Source: Marinobacter sp. LQ44 (GTDB lineage: Bacteria; Pseudomonadota; Gammaproteobacteria; Pseudomonadales; Oleiphilaceae). Taken from it: DNA of 64,000 bases. Of this stretch, positions 1 to 8,661 are shown one piece after another. The stretch covers positions 4,154,001-4,218,000 of the forward strand of contig NZ_CP014754.1 of NCBI RefSeq assembly GCF_001447155.2, read 5' to 3'. Position 1 is the first letter of the stretch. Each line of letters begins with the position of its first letter. The position numbers and the translations under genes were made by a program. The notes under the pieces were generated by a model. It saw nothing but the letters and a program-made list of their open reading frames with translations. It searched no databases and had not been told where the DNA came from.

Positions 1-1218
1 TGCCCATACCTGTGCACTGACGGACGGATATCGGAACGAAACGTCGAAGTGAAGAGGCCCGGCTTCGTCCAGATCCATGGAAAGCGCCAGTCGCCATTCA
101 CTGACAGAGGCATGACCAGTGGCTTGGGCAGACTCCTCACCCCTTTCATATTGTTCCAGCCGAAGTTGGGCCATGCGTGGTTCCTGCTGTGGCGTGAGCC
201 AGGGCAACTCGATCAGTAGCGTGTTGGTGGGTGTGCCGGGTTCGGCACCGGCCCTGGCAGTAAGCACCTGACTATGAAGCTGATTGACGGTAATCCGGTT
301 CAGCATGCCGGCGAGCAAGCGCAGGGCCTGTCCTACCGATAGGGGCTCGGCAGCGCCGGTTGATGCAGAGCCAGTGAAATTGGGGAATTGCAGAGGTGAT
401 TGAACCAGGTCGTGACTGGCAAGGGGGGTTAGCCGATTAAAGTGTTCGGGCCCCTGGCCCTGTGCAGATAGCAGAGCACTCGCAACTTTTGCCAGCGCCA
501 GTTTCAGGTCGGCTGGTGATCCCTGAGCCTGGCTGGATTGTAACAATCTGGATTCTGCGAAAACACCGCTTTCGGTTAGCCATTGCCGGACCTGTTGGGC
601 AATACCATCGGTCTTGCCCACGCCGGGTGCCAGAGCATCCGATCGGGGAAGACTGGTAAGCAGGTTCTGCAATTGTTGCTGGGCAAGGGCGGGCAGGGGT
701 AGGGTGGCATTCCCGGCCGGAGGTTGGCCAGGCTGTGTGGCAGGTTTCAGTCCACTGGTCAGGCTTTGCAGCAGTTGCCCGAGCCCGGCCTGCAAATTCT
801 GTTGCCAGGGCAGCCTCTGGGCCAGTGCCCGCGCAATACTGGCATCTGGGCCTGGGGCCAGCTTGCCAAGCAGGCGCAGCTCGTTGCCGGCCCGCATCAC
901 CTTGATCAGATCGCCCGTGGACAGGCCCGCTGAGTCCGGGCCTGTCGACACCGCCAGGGCACGGCCTCGCAACTCAAGAATCAACTCATGGCCACCGCCT
1001 TTCTGTTGAATAATCTCGGCCACTCTGGCCAGGGCGGTTTCATTATTGCTGAGCCGGAGTTGCATTAGCTGCTGCTGTGCAGACTTGAGAGGGTCTGCCA
1101 GGGGCACAGACGTTGCACTTTCCCGACGTTCAGGAGTAGCCTGCCCGGGTGGGATCCGGGCCGCTGGCACGTCCGGAGTTTTGACTGGTGGTTGTCCGCC
1201 GTTCAGCTTCATTGTCAT
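1..1218 (-). CDS. FliK-like flagellar hook-length control protein, 3' end outside window
   Basis: An open frame of 406 codons starts at ATG 1218 (a second ATG lies two codons in) and runs off the left edge. The N-terminal 200 residues are rich in Gln, Pro, Ala and Leu and look poorly structured, as in FliK-type rulers. Near the edge comes a more conserved block (TLLIELPWL, then EWRLALSMDLDEAGPLHFDV), which resembles the start of the C-terminal Flg_hook domain that interacts with the export gate. FliK proteins set hook length and switch export specificity. It is divergent from ccmA. A second FliK-like paralogue rather than the main fliK is possible, because no other flagellar gene is visible. 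Confidence 0.7.
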   Translation of the reverse strand, partial: MTMKLNGGQPPVKTPDVPAARIPPGQATPERRESATSVPLADPLKSAQQQLMQLRLSNNETALARVAEIIQQKGGGHELILELRGRALAVSTGPDSAGLSTGDLIKVMRAGNELRLLGKLAPGPDASIARALAQRLPWQQNLQAGLGQLLQSLTSGLKPATQPGQPPAGNATLPLPALAQQQLQNLLTSLPRSDALAPGVGKTDGIAQQVRQWLTESGVFAESRLLQSSQAQGSPADLKLALAKVASALLSAQGQGPEHFNRLTPLASHDLVQSPLQFPNFTGSASTGAAEPLSVGQALRLLAGMLNRITVNQLHSQVLTARAGAEPGTPTNTLLIELPWLTPQQEPRMAQLRLEQYERGEESAQATGHASVSEWRLALSMDLDEAGPLHFDVSFRYPSVSAQVWA

Positions 1219-1259
1219 GGATTTGATGTCGGGCAAGAGTAATCCTGGAGCGCTTTCGT

Positions 1260-1265
1260 TATAAT
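1260..1265 (+). promoter_or_regulatory. possible -10 element upstream of ccmA
   Basis: A perfect TATAAT lies in the 152-bp divergent gap between the FliK-like gene and ccmA, about 105 bases before the ccmA ATG. No convincing -35 hexamer stands 16-18 bases upstream, so the call rests on the -10 match alone. Confidence 0.35.
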
Positions 1266-1370
1266 ACGCCGCGCTGGCAACCAATGCCTTGAATTCATGT
1301 TGGCACCTGCGTGACCTTCGTCCATACACCTGATGCCTGTTGAGCATCCTTCGTCCTGAACGGGGCCCCG

Positions 1371-2006
1371 ATGTCCGAGCCGTTACTGCAGGCGGTTGAT
1401 CTCGAGTGTGAGCGGGACGAACGCCTGTTGTTCAAGAACCTGTCATTTTCCATAGTGCCCGGTACGGTGACCCGTGTCGAGGGGCCGAATGGCTCCGGCA
1501 AGACCACGCTGCTGCGCATTCTGGCAGGTCTCAACGATGCCTGGTCTGGCCATATTCTTTGGCGTGGGCAACCACGTGCCCGTGATCGGGAATCGTTTCT
1601 TCGCAATACCTTGTACCTTGGGCACCGGCCGGGTATCAAGCCTTTACTCACGCCCATGGAAAACCTTCAGGCACTGATGGCGGGCCGCAGGCCCGTCACC
1701 GAGGCGGTGCTGGGCCAGGCGCTGGCGGGCACCGGTTTGTCCGGGTACGAGAACGTGCCGTGCCGCAACCTCTCCGCTGGTCAGCAGCGCCGGGTGGCGC
1801 TGGCCAGGCTACTGATTGCCGACGAACCCCTGTGGTTGCTGGATGAAGTGTTTACCGCCATTGACGCGCAGGGTGTTAACGCCATTGAAGCACTATTACA
1901 GCAACGGGCAGCCGAGGGCGGCGCAATATTGGTGACCACCCACCACGATCTGTCGTTGGGCGGCATACAGCGTATTACTCTGGGCGGAGGGCCGGCCCAT
2001 GAATAG
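1371..2006 (+). CDS. ccmA: heme exporter ATP-binding protein CcmA
   Basis: ATPase subunit of the CcmABCD ABC complex, which releases holo-CcmE during System I cytochrome c maturation. The 211-residue protein has Walker A GPNGSGKT near residue 40, the signature LSAGQQRR near 137 and Walker B LLIADEPLWLLDE near 150. The length is normal for CcmA. It is the first gene of a nine-gene ccm operon and overlaps ccmB by 8 bases. It is cytoplasmic, docked on CcmB and CcmC. Confidence 0.96.
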   Translation: MSEPLLQAVDLECERDERLLFKNLSFSIVPGTVTRVEGPNGSGKTTLLRILAGLNDAWSGHILWRGQPRARDRESFLRNTLYLGHRPGIKPLLTPMENLQALMAGRRPVTEAVLGQALAGTGLSGYENVPCRNLSAGQQRRVALARLLIADEPLWLLDEVFTAIDAQGVNAIEALLQQRAAEGGAILVTTHHDLSLGGIQRITLGGGPAHE

Positions 2007-2724
2007 TGCCGGAAAGCCCATGATCAAACCGGTGGCGGAAAGTGTCGGCCCAATGAGCGCCATGGCGGCGGTGTTTGCCCGGGACATGCGGGTTGCTTTT
2101 CGTCAGCGTCAGGATCTGTTGAACCCTCTGCTTTTCTTCATCATGGTCGTAACGCTGTTCCCGCTCGGCGTCAGCCCTGAAGCGAGCTTTCTCAAACAGT
2201 CAGGTGCTGGCATTCTGTGGGTGGCGGCGCTGCTGTCTGTGCTGCTGTCTCTGGATCATTTGTTCCGGCACGATTTCGACGATGGCACGCTGGAGCAGCT
2301 GGTGCTGCAACCCCAACCCCTGTTTTTGCTGGTTTTGGCGAAGACGGTGGCGCACTGGATGCTGACAGGCCTGCCGCTGGTGGTATTGACCCCGGTTTTA
2401 GGCGTAATGGTGCACCTGGACGGGAACTCTATTGCGATTTTATGTCTAACGCTGCTGATTGGTACCCCGGTGCTCAGTTTGATCGGCTCGATCGGCGCTG
2501 CCTTAACGCTTGGACTGCGCTCGGCCGGCGTGCTCTTGTCATTGCTGATCATTCCGCTGTACATTCCCGTGCTGATTTTTGGCACCGGCACAGTGGCAGC
2601 TGCCGCCGATGGTGCCCCGGCGGGTGGCTACCTGGCGTTGATGGGGGCGTTTCTGGTTCTGGCCACAACCCTGGCTCCGTTTGCGGCAGCGGCGGCGTTG
2701 CGGATCAGTATGTCCAACAGCTAA
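1999..2724 (+). CDS. ccmB: heme exporter membrane protein CcmB
   Basis: Inner-membrane permease-like subunit of CcmABCD. The core begins near MAAVFARDMRVAFRQRQDLLNPL and contains VTLFPLGVSPE and the LFRHDFDDGTLEQL stretch typical of CcmB, with about six hydrophobic segments. At 241 residues the annotated start is about 20 longer than E. coli CcmB. The start at 1999 overlaps ccmA (ATGAATAG), but ATG 2020 or 2053 would give a more usual N-terminus. The exact start is uncertain; the identity is not. Confidence 0.95.
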   Translation: MNSAGKPMIKPVAESVGPMSAMAAVFARDMRVAFRQRQDLLNPLLFFIMVVTLFPLGVSPEASFLKQSGAGILWVAALLSVLLSLDHLFRHDFDDGTLEQLVLQPQPLFLLVLAKTVAHWMLTGLPLVVLTPVLGVMVHLDGNSIAILCLTLLIGTPVLSLIGSIGAALTLGLRSAGVLLSLLIIPLYIPVLIFGTGTVAAAADGAPAGGYLALMGAFLVLATTLAPFAAAAALRISMSNS

Positions 2725-2783
2725 ATGCCCCGGGATTGCCCGCCGGCAAAATGAACAGTGAACACTAAGACGGTGACCAACTG

Positions 2784-3527
2784 ATGTGGCAATGGTTTCA
2801 CAAATTGGGTTCCCCAAAATGGTTTTTCGGGATTGCAACCCGGTTTATGCCCTGGCTTCTTGCTGGCGGTCTGCTTCTTCTGGCGGCGGGATTGGTGTGG
2901 GGTTTGGCATTTGCGCCGAAGGACTACCTGCAAGGTAACAGCTACCGGATTATCTTCATTCACGTGCCCAGCTCCTTCCTGGCCCAGTCCATCTATGTCT
3001 CCATGGCATTCGCTGCGGTGGTGACTCTGGTGTGGCGGATGAAACTGGCGGATGTGTTTGTAAAAGCTATAGCTCCGGTCGGGCTTGTGTTCACCTTCCT
3101 GTCGCTGTTTACCGGCGCTGTCTGGGGCAAGCCGACCTGGGGCACCTGGTGGGTGTGGGATGCCCGCCTGACCTCCATGCTGATCCTGCTGTTCCTTTAC
3201 GGTGGTGCCATTGCCCTGGACCGGGCCATTAACGATGAAAAGTCTGCCGCCCGTGCCGTTGCTGTTCTGGTTCTGGTCGGGGTAGTCAATATTCCGATCA
3301 TTCAATACTCCGTGGAGTGGTGGAATACACTGCACCAGCCGTCCACGTTCAAGTTGACCGAAAAGCCCGCCATGCCCATGGAAATGTGGATGCCGTTGCT
3401 GCTCTCTGTATTGGGCCTTTACCTGCTGTTTGGCTGGTTCGCCTGCATCCGGATGAAAACCGAGATCCTGATCCGGGAACAGAGAGCGCGGTGGGTAAAA
3501 GATATGGTTCTGGCAGGAAGGAAATAA
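2784..3527 (+). CDS. ccmC: heme-handling membrane protein CcmC
   Basis: CcmC delivers heme to the periplasmic chaperone CcmE. This 247-residue protein has six predicted membrane segments and the tryptophan-rich WWD motif (TWGTWWVWDARLTS) around residue 115-130. Conserved histidines flank it (FIHVPSSF near residue 57 and a His in the WWNTLHQPS loop); in the family these serve as heme ligands. It follows ccmB by 59 bases, and ccmD starts 3 bases after its stop. Confidence 0.96.
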   Translation: MWQWFHKLGSPKWFFGIATRFMPWLLAGGLLLLAAGLVWGLAFAPKDYLQGNSYRIIFIHVPSSFLAQSIYVSMAFAAVVTLVWRMKLADVFVKAIAPVGLVFTFLSLFTGAVWGKPTWGTWWVWDARLTSMLILLFLYGGAIALDRAINDEKSAARAVAVLVLVGVVNIPIIQYSVEWWNTLHQPSTFKLTEKPAMPMEMWMPLLLSVLGLYLLFGWFACIRMKTEILIREQRARWVKDMVLAGRK

Positions 3528-3530
3528 CCT

Positions 3531-3767
3531 ATGGCGTTTGATTCATTCTCGGCGTTTATGGTGATGGAAGGCCACGGCCCCTATGTCTGGGCCTGTTACG
3601 CTGTGTTCGTGGTCCTTCTGGCCGGCATGATGGTCTTGTCATTCAAACGCAATCAATCGGCGCTCCGGGCTTGCCAGCGCAGGCATGAGGCAGGCCCTGA
3701 CGCTCCGGCCAAGGCATCGTCTGGCACGTCGGCGACCTTTACCCGTGTTGAAATTTCCCAAGACTGA
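3531..3767 (+). CDS. ccmD: heme exporter small subunit CcmD
   Basis: CcmD is a small membrane protein needed for release of holo-CcmE from CcmABC. The 78-residue product has the usual N-terminal start (FSAFMVMEGHGPYVWACYAVF), one transmembrane helix (about residues 17-37) and a basic cytoplasmic tail. The position between ccmC and ccmE supports the name. The C-terminal tail rich in Ala, Ser and Thr is longer than in the shortest CcmD proteins. Confidence 0.93.
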   Translation: MAFDSFSAFMVMEGHGPYVWACYAVFVVLLAGMMVLSFKRNQSALRACQRRHEAGPDAPAKASSGTSATFTRVEISQD

Positions 3768-3781
3768 AAAGCAGGTAATCC

Positions 3782-4261
3782 ATGCACCCGATTCGTAAGA
3801 AGCGACTGACCATCGTGTTATTCCTGGTAGCCGGTCTGGCCATTGCGGTGGGCCTGACAACCTATGCCCTGCGCCAGAACATCAATCTGTTCTACGACCC
3901 CAGTGAGATTGCCGCAGGTAATGCTCCGGTGGATATCCGCATCCGCGCCGGCGGCATGGTGGAAGAGGGCAGTGTAATGCGTGATCCTGAAAGCCTGAAA
4001 GTGGAATTCCGGGTGACCGACTTCGCCGCATCGGTTCCCGTTGAATACGTAGGCATATTGCCGGACCTGTTTGCCGAGGGCCAGGGCGTGGTTGCCATGG
4101 GCCGGCTGAATGCCGATGGCCGCTTTGTGGCGGATCAGGTGCTTGCCAAACACGATGAGAACTATATGCCACCGGAAGTGGCCGAAGCCCTGGAGCGGGC
4201 CTCAAAAGGCAGGCATCCGGCCGCTGATGCAGAAAAAGCCGCGGAATCTGCCGCGTACTGA
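3782..4261 (+). CDS. ccmE: periplasmic heme chaperone CcmE
   Basis: CcmE binds heme covalently and passes it to CcmF. The 159-residue protein has an N-terminal signal anchor (about residues 9-29) and an OB-fold domain. It carries the signature [13 protein letters not shown] with His124 as the predicted covalent heme attachment residue and Tyr128 as the axial ligand. The C-terminal tail is Ala-rich and charged. It lies 14 bases after ccmD. Confidence 0.97.
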   Translation: MHPIRKKRLTIVLFLVAGLAIAVGLTTYALRQNINLFYDPSEIAAGNAPVDIRIRAGGMVEEGSVMRDPESLKVEFRVTDFAASVPVEYVGILPDLFAEGQGVVAMGRLNADGRFVADQVLAKHDENYMPPEVAEALERASKGRHPAADAEKAAESAAY

Positions 4262-4297
4262 TTACTAAATCCAACTCCCTGTCGCTGGAGGAACCCG

Positions 4298-6304
4298 ATG
4301 TATCCGGAACTCGGACAGCTTGCACTGATTATTGGGCTGCTGCTGGCAGTACTCCTTTCTGTTGTCCCGTTAGCCGGGGCGCTGACCGGCCGCGACAGCT
4401 TGCAGGCGTTTGCCCGCCCGCTGTCCGCCGGCATGTTTGTGTTCACCGGGCTGTCGTTCGCCGTGCTTACCCATGCTTTCATGGTGGACGACTTTTCCGT
4501 TGCCTATGTGGCGAATAACAGCAACAGTATGCTGCCGTGGTATTACAAGTTCAGTGCTGTGTGGGGCGGGCATGAGGGCTCTTTGCTGCTGTGGATTCTG
4601 ATGCTGGCCGGCTGGACACTGGCGGTGGCTGTATTCAGCCGCAAGTTGCCGTCTGTCATGGTGTCGCAGGTGCTGTCGGTAATGGGAATGATCTGCGTCG
4701 GGTTCTTCCTCTTTATCATCATTACTTCAAACCCCTTCGAGCGCATTCTGCCAAACATCCCTGCCGACGGCCGGGACCTGAACCCGCTGTTGCAGGATAT
4801 CGGGTTGATCCTGCATCCGCCCATGCTTTACATGGGCTACGTTGGCTTCTCGGTTGCCTTTGCCTTCGCCATTGCCGCGCTGATCAATGGCAAACTGGAT
4901 GCGGCCTGGGCGCGCTGGTCTCGGCCCTGGACTACCGTGGCCTGGTCATTCCTGACGCTTGGCATTGCCCTGGGTAGCTGGTGGGCCTATTACGAACTTG
5001 GCTGGGGCGGCTGGTGGTTCTGGGATCCGGTCGAAAACGCTTCCCTGCTGCCCTGGCTATCCGGCACTGCGCTCATGCATTCGCTGGCGGTGACCGAAAA
5101 ACGGGGCGTTTTCAAGAGTTGGACCGTTCTGCTGGCGATTGTCACCTTCTCACTGAGTCTGCTGGGTGCCTTCCTGGTTCGCTCCGGTGTTCTCACGTCT
5201 GTGCATTCGTTCGCCAATGACCCAGAGCGGGGAACCTTCCTGTTGGCGCTACTGGGCATTACCGTCGTTTGCAGCCTCACACTGTATGCTTTCCGTGCGC
5301 CTGTGGTTCACGTGAGGTCCCGTTATGGTTCCCTGTCACGGGAGACCTTCCTGTTACTCAATAACGTGTTGCTGGTGGCCGCGACCCTGTTGGTGGCCCT
5401 TGGCACGCTTTACCCACTGGTGCTCGATTACCTGAACATGGGCAAGCTATCGATTGGCGAGCCGTTCTTCAACGCAACTTTCAGCCCGATGGCGGTGGCT
5501 GCTGGGTTGCTGCTGGGTGCCGGTATCTTCTCGCGCTGGAAAAAGACAGACGGCGGCTGGATGGGGCGCAAGCTGCTCTGGCCTCTGGCGGTCAGCATAC
5601 TGGTCGCGACCGCGGTGATGTTGGTTTACGGTGGCTTTGCGCCCTGGGCGTTTGCTGGCGTGTTTGCGGCGGCCTGGGTAACCCTGGCTACGATCTGGGA
5701 TTTGTGGGACAAGTCTGCCTCCCGGAAAGGCCGCTGGCATGGCTTGACGCGCCAGTCGCGCAGCTATTACGGCATGGTTCTCGGGCATCTGGGCATGGCC
5801 ATGGTGATGGCCGGGGCCACGGTGGTCTCGAACTATGGCATCGAGCGGGATGTGCGCATGGTGCCTGGTGGTTCCGCCGAAGTGGGCGACTACACCGTGG
5901 TGTTTAACTACATCGGAGAGCGGCAGGGGCCAAACTTTACCGCCCAGTACGGTGAGTTCGATGTCTTTGTTGATGGCCGGCAGGTCGCCAACCTGCACCC
6001 CGAGAAGCGCAATTACCCCGTGGGCATGAGCGTGATGACCGAGGCAGCCATTGATGCAGGCTTCTTCAGGGATGTGTTTGTTGCCATCGGTGAGCGCATC
6101 ACAGACGATGCCTGGGCCATTCGCCTGCAGTACAAGCCTCTGGTCCGCTGGCTGTGGTTGGGGTCGCTGATCATGGCGATTGGTGGTTTCCTGGCTATTT
6201 CAGACAAGCGTTATCGGATCCGGGTGAAAGCTGCGGCTGGGCTGGCCGAGCCGAAAAAGGATACGGATGCAGCGGGCGGCAAGCCGGCGGAGGCTGGTGC
6301 ATGA
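4298..6304 (+). CDS. ccmF: cytochrome c heme lyase subunit CcmF
   Basis: CcmF is the large membrane subunit of the CcmFGH heme ligation complex. The 668-residue protein has about 15 hydrophobic segments and the WWD domain (WGGWWFWDPVENASLLPWL, near residue 236). A GGAGG ribosome binding site precedes ATG 4298. A long periplasmic loop (about residues 515-605) precedes the last helix. The stop overlaps the ccmG start as ATGA. Confidence 0.97.
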   Translation: MYPELGQLALIIGLLLAVLLSVVPLAGALTGRDSLQAFARPLSAGMFVFTGLSFAVLTHAFMVDDFSVAYVANNSNSMLPWYYKFSAVWGGHEGSLLLWILMLAGWTLAVAVFSRKLPSVMVSQVLSVMGMICVGFFLFIIITSNPFERILPNIPADGRDLNPLLQDIGLILHPPMLYMGYVGFSVAFAFAIAALINGKLDAAWARWSRPWTTVAWSFLTLGIALGSWWAYYELGWGGWWFWDPVENASLLPWLSGTALMHSLAVTEKRGVFKSWTVLLAIVTFSLSLLGAFLVRSGVLTSVHSFANDPERGTFLLALLGITVVCSLTLYAFRAPVVHVRSRYGSLSRETFLLLNNVLLVAATLLVALGTLYPLVLDYLNMGKLSIGEPFFNATFSPMAVAAGLLLGAGIFSRWKKTDGGWMGRKLLWPLAVSILVATAVMLVYGGFAPWAFAGVFAAAWVTLATIWDLWDKSASRKGRWHGLTRQSRSYYGMVLGHLGMAMVMAGATVVSNYGIERDVRMVPGGSAEVGDYTVVFNYIGERQGPNFTAQYGEFDVFVDGRQVANLHPEKRNYPVGMSVMTEAAIDAGFFRDVFVAIGERITDDAWAIRLQYKPLVRWLWLGSLIMAIGGFLAISDKRYRIRVKAAAGLAEPKKDTDAAGGKPAEAGA

Positions 6305-6837
6305 AGCGTTTGATGCTGTTCCTGCCCCTGGTGCTGGCTGTGGCCGTTGGTGTCTTCCTGGCGGCGGGTATTGGTAAAGACCCCACAGAGCTTGAATCGG
6401 CACTGATCGGCAAGCCGGTTCCGGAGTTTAGCCTGGAGAGCCTGCACGAGCCGGGCGCGATGCTGGATCAGACCGTGTTCCAGGGTGAGGTGTCACTGCT
6501 CAATGTCTGGGGCGAGTGGTGCCCGGCCTGTTGGGATGAGCACGAGTACCTGATGTGGCTTGCCAACGATAAGGGGGTTCGCATTATCGGGCTTAACTAC
6601 AAGGACCAGCGGGAAAACGCATTCCGCTTCCTTGGGCGCCTGGGTGACCCCTACCAGACCATTATCTTCGACCCGAGAGGTTCGCTCGGCTTTGACCTGG
6701 GTGTATACGGTGCACCGGAGACCTTCGTAATCGATGCCGGGGGTGTCGTGCGTTATCGCCATGTCGGTGTGGTCAACGAACGGGTATGGGAAGAGATACT
6801 GCTGCCCGTGATCAATCAGGCAAGGGGGGCTGGCTGA
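6301..6837 (+). CDS. ccmG: thiol:disulfide interchange protein CcmG/DsbE
   Basis: A membrane-anchored periplasmic thioredoxin-like protein that reduces apocytochrome c cysteines for heme ligation. The ATG at 6301 overlaps the ccmF stop. A longer in-frame extension upstream lies entirely inside ccmF and is not needed. The product is 178 residues with a signal anchor (residues 3-24) and the active site WGEWCPAC (Cys74 and Cys77). It also has the acidic GEWC context characteristic of DsbE. Confidence 0.96.
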   Translation: MKRLMLFLPLVLAVAVGVFLAAGIGKDPTELESALIGKPVPEFSLESLHEPGAMLDQTVFQGEVSLLNVWGEWCPACWDEHEYLMWLANDKGVRIIGLNYKDQRENAFRFLGRLGDPYQTIIFDPRGSLGFDLGVYGAPETFVIDAGGVVRYRHVGVVNERVWEEILLPVINQARGAG

Positions 6838-7307
6838 TGCGTTTCGTGCCCATGTTACTGGCAGCGTTGCTGGTGTTTTCCGCGTCGGCCCAGGCCGAGG
6901 CGCCGGAGTTTTACGATTTCGATACCCAGGTCGAAGAACAGCGTTTTCGCAGTCTGATTGCGGAGCTTCGTTGCCCGAAATGCCAGAACCAGAACATTGC
7001 CGATTCCAACGCGCCCATCTCAAAGGATATGCGTGATCAGGTGTACGTGATGATGCAGGCTGGCGCAACGGACGACGAGATTGTCGGCGCCCTCGTGGAC
7101 AGGTTCGGTGAGTTCGTCAAGTACAAGCCCCCCGTAGACCGCCGTACCATCGTGCTTTGGGCGTTTCCGGCCATCGCCGTGTTTGGCGGCGTGCTGATCG
7201 TTGCCGGCGTGGTGCTGCGGTCCCGGCGTCGAGACTCTGCAGAGCCAGCGTTGAGCCCGGACGAAAAAGCACGGGTCAATCGAATACTGGCCGACGAGGA
7301 TCGGTGA
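6837..7307 (+). CDS. ccmH: apocytochrome c reductase CcmH (N-terminal type, CcmL-like)
   Basis: Periplasmic thiol-oxidoreductase of the heme ligation complex. It starts at ATG 6837 overlapping the ccmG stop (TGATG) and gives 156 residues. A signal peptide (residues 1-20) is followed by the conserved LRCPKCQNQNIADSNAPIS block with Cys46 and Cys49 and one C-terminal transmembrane helix (about residues 102-123). Heme lyase TPR functions are in the separate downstream ccmI, the split arrangement seen in pseudomonads. Confidence 0.96.
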   Translation: MRFVPMLLAALLVFSASAQAEAPEFYDFDTQVEEQRFRSLIAELRCPKCQNQNIADSNAPISKDMRDQVYVMMQAGATDDEIVGALVDRFGEFVKYKPPVDRRTIVLWAFPAIAVFGGVLIVAGVVLRSRRRDSAEPALSPDEKARVNRILADEDR

Positions 7308-7355
7308 ACACGCCGCTGATCCCTGCAAACCCTTTTTAACTGTGATGATAGTTCC

Positions 7356-8633
7356 ATGACCGAAACATTCTGGATTGCCGCGACGGTACTCATTCTCTTT
7401 GCCCTGGCGTTCGTACTCTACCCGGTGTTTTTTCACCGTCCGCAAGCGCGACAGGAAACCGACCTTCGAAACCAGAACCTGTTGGCGTATCGCAGCCGAC
7501 TGAAAGAACTCGAGCACGAATACGAATCGGGTATTCTGGACGATGAGAACTACCAGCTGCTCAGAGAAGAGCTGGCTGGCGCCATGCTGGACGATGTTCC
7601 GGAAGATGCGGTGCCCGAGAAGCGCATCCCCGGCCGTCGCAGCGCCATGGTCGTTGCCCTTGCCGTTGTGTTGTTGCTACCTGCGGGCACCTTCCTGGCC
7701 TACGATCGCTGGGGCGCTATGGAGCAGGTTGAACAATACCTGGCGATGCAGGAGATGAACGCATCCGGCGGTGAGCAGGTAGCACGGGTTTCCGAGCTGG
7801 CTGAGCAACTGCGTAATCGGTTGGAGGCGAATCCTGATAACCCGGATGGTTGGGCCATGTTGGGCCAGACCTACATGCGCATTGAACGGTACGAAGAGGC
7901 TGCACAGGCGTTCCGCCGGCTGGCGGAGGTAGTCGAAGAAGATTCAGACTCCAGTGCGGTAGCTTACGGACTGTCTGCCCAGGCACTGTTTTTTACCACC
8001 GAAGGTCAGATGACCCCGGAGGTTGTGGAAGCCATCGAGGCGGCACAGGCGTTGAACCCTGACGAAGTGAACTCGCTGGGGCTATTGGGTATCAGCGCGT
8101 TTAGCCAGCAGGACTATCAGGCGGCGATCGGTTACTGGGAGCGGATTGTCGAGGTGGCGCCGGATCATCCACAGATAGCTTCAATCCGCGGTGGCATTGA
8201 CGAGTCCTATCGCCGTATGGGGCAGCAGCCTCCAGCGTCAGAGCCATCCTCCGAGCCAGAAGCGGCCAGTGGCCCGGGTGTGTCTTTGCGAGTGTCCCTG
8301 GATGAAGATCTTCAGGATCAGGTGCCTGCTGACACTGCCTTGTTCATTTTTGCCCGATCAGCGGGCACCAGCCAGGGGGCTCCGGTGGCGGTTGCCCGCC
8401 TGACTGCCGGCGCCTTACCGGCAGATATCCGGCTGGATGACCGTTATGCGATGTCACCGGAATCCACCATTTCGGCCGAGCAGGACGTTGTGATTATTGC
8501 GCGTCTCAGCCGCAGCGGCAGTGTTAACCCTCAGCCAGGAGACTGGCAGGGCAGGGTAGAAGCACAGGTGCTGTCAGCGGACGCGCAGGGTGAGCCCGTG
8601 CAGCTGGTGATCAATCAGGAACTCACCAACTGA
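7356..8633 (+). CDS. ccmI: cytochrome c biogenesis TPR protein CcmI
   Basis: CcmI holds apocytochrome c for the ligation complex. The 425-residue protein starts with a transmembrane helix (residues 5-25) and a short cytoplasmic leucine-zipper-like loop (LLAYRSRLKELEHEYESG). A second helix (about 92-112) follows, then TPR repeats (GWAMLGQTYMRIERYEEAAQAF and AINPDEVNSLGLLG-type units) and a beta-rich C-terminal domain (about 310-425). It is the last ccm gene and converges on batD after 28 bases. Confidence 0.94.
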   Translation: MTETFWIAATVLILFALAFVLYPVFFHRPQARQETDLRNQNLLAYRSRLKELEHEYESGILDDENYQLLREELAGAMLDDVPEDAVPEKRIPGRRSAMVVALAVVLLLPAGTFLAYDRWGAMEQVEQYLAMQEMNASGGEQVARVSELAEQLRNRLEANPDNPDGWAMLGQTYMRIERYEEAAQAFRRLAEVVEEDSDSSAVAYGLSAQALFFTTEGQMTPEVVEAIEAAQALNPDEVNSLGLLGISAFSQQDYQAAIGYWERIVEVAPDHPQIASIRGGIDESYRRMGQQPPASEPSSEPEAASGPGVSLRVSLDEDLQDQVPADTALFIFARSAGTSQGAPVAVARLTAGALPADIRLDDRYAMSPESTISAEQDVVIIARLSRSGSVNPQPGDWQGRVEAQVLSADAQGEPVQLVINQELTN

Positions 8634-8661
8634 TTCTCCGAATCCACTGCGGCCGACCCCG

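Noticed and set aside
6154..6300. extended N-terminus of CcmG
   Set aside because: The extra residues overlap ccmF in another frame; the signal anchor begins at ATG 6301.
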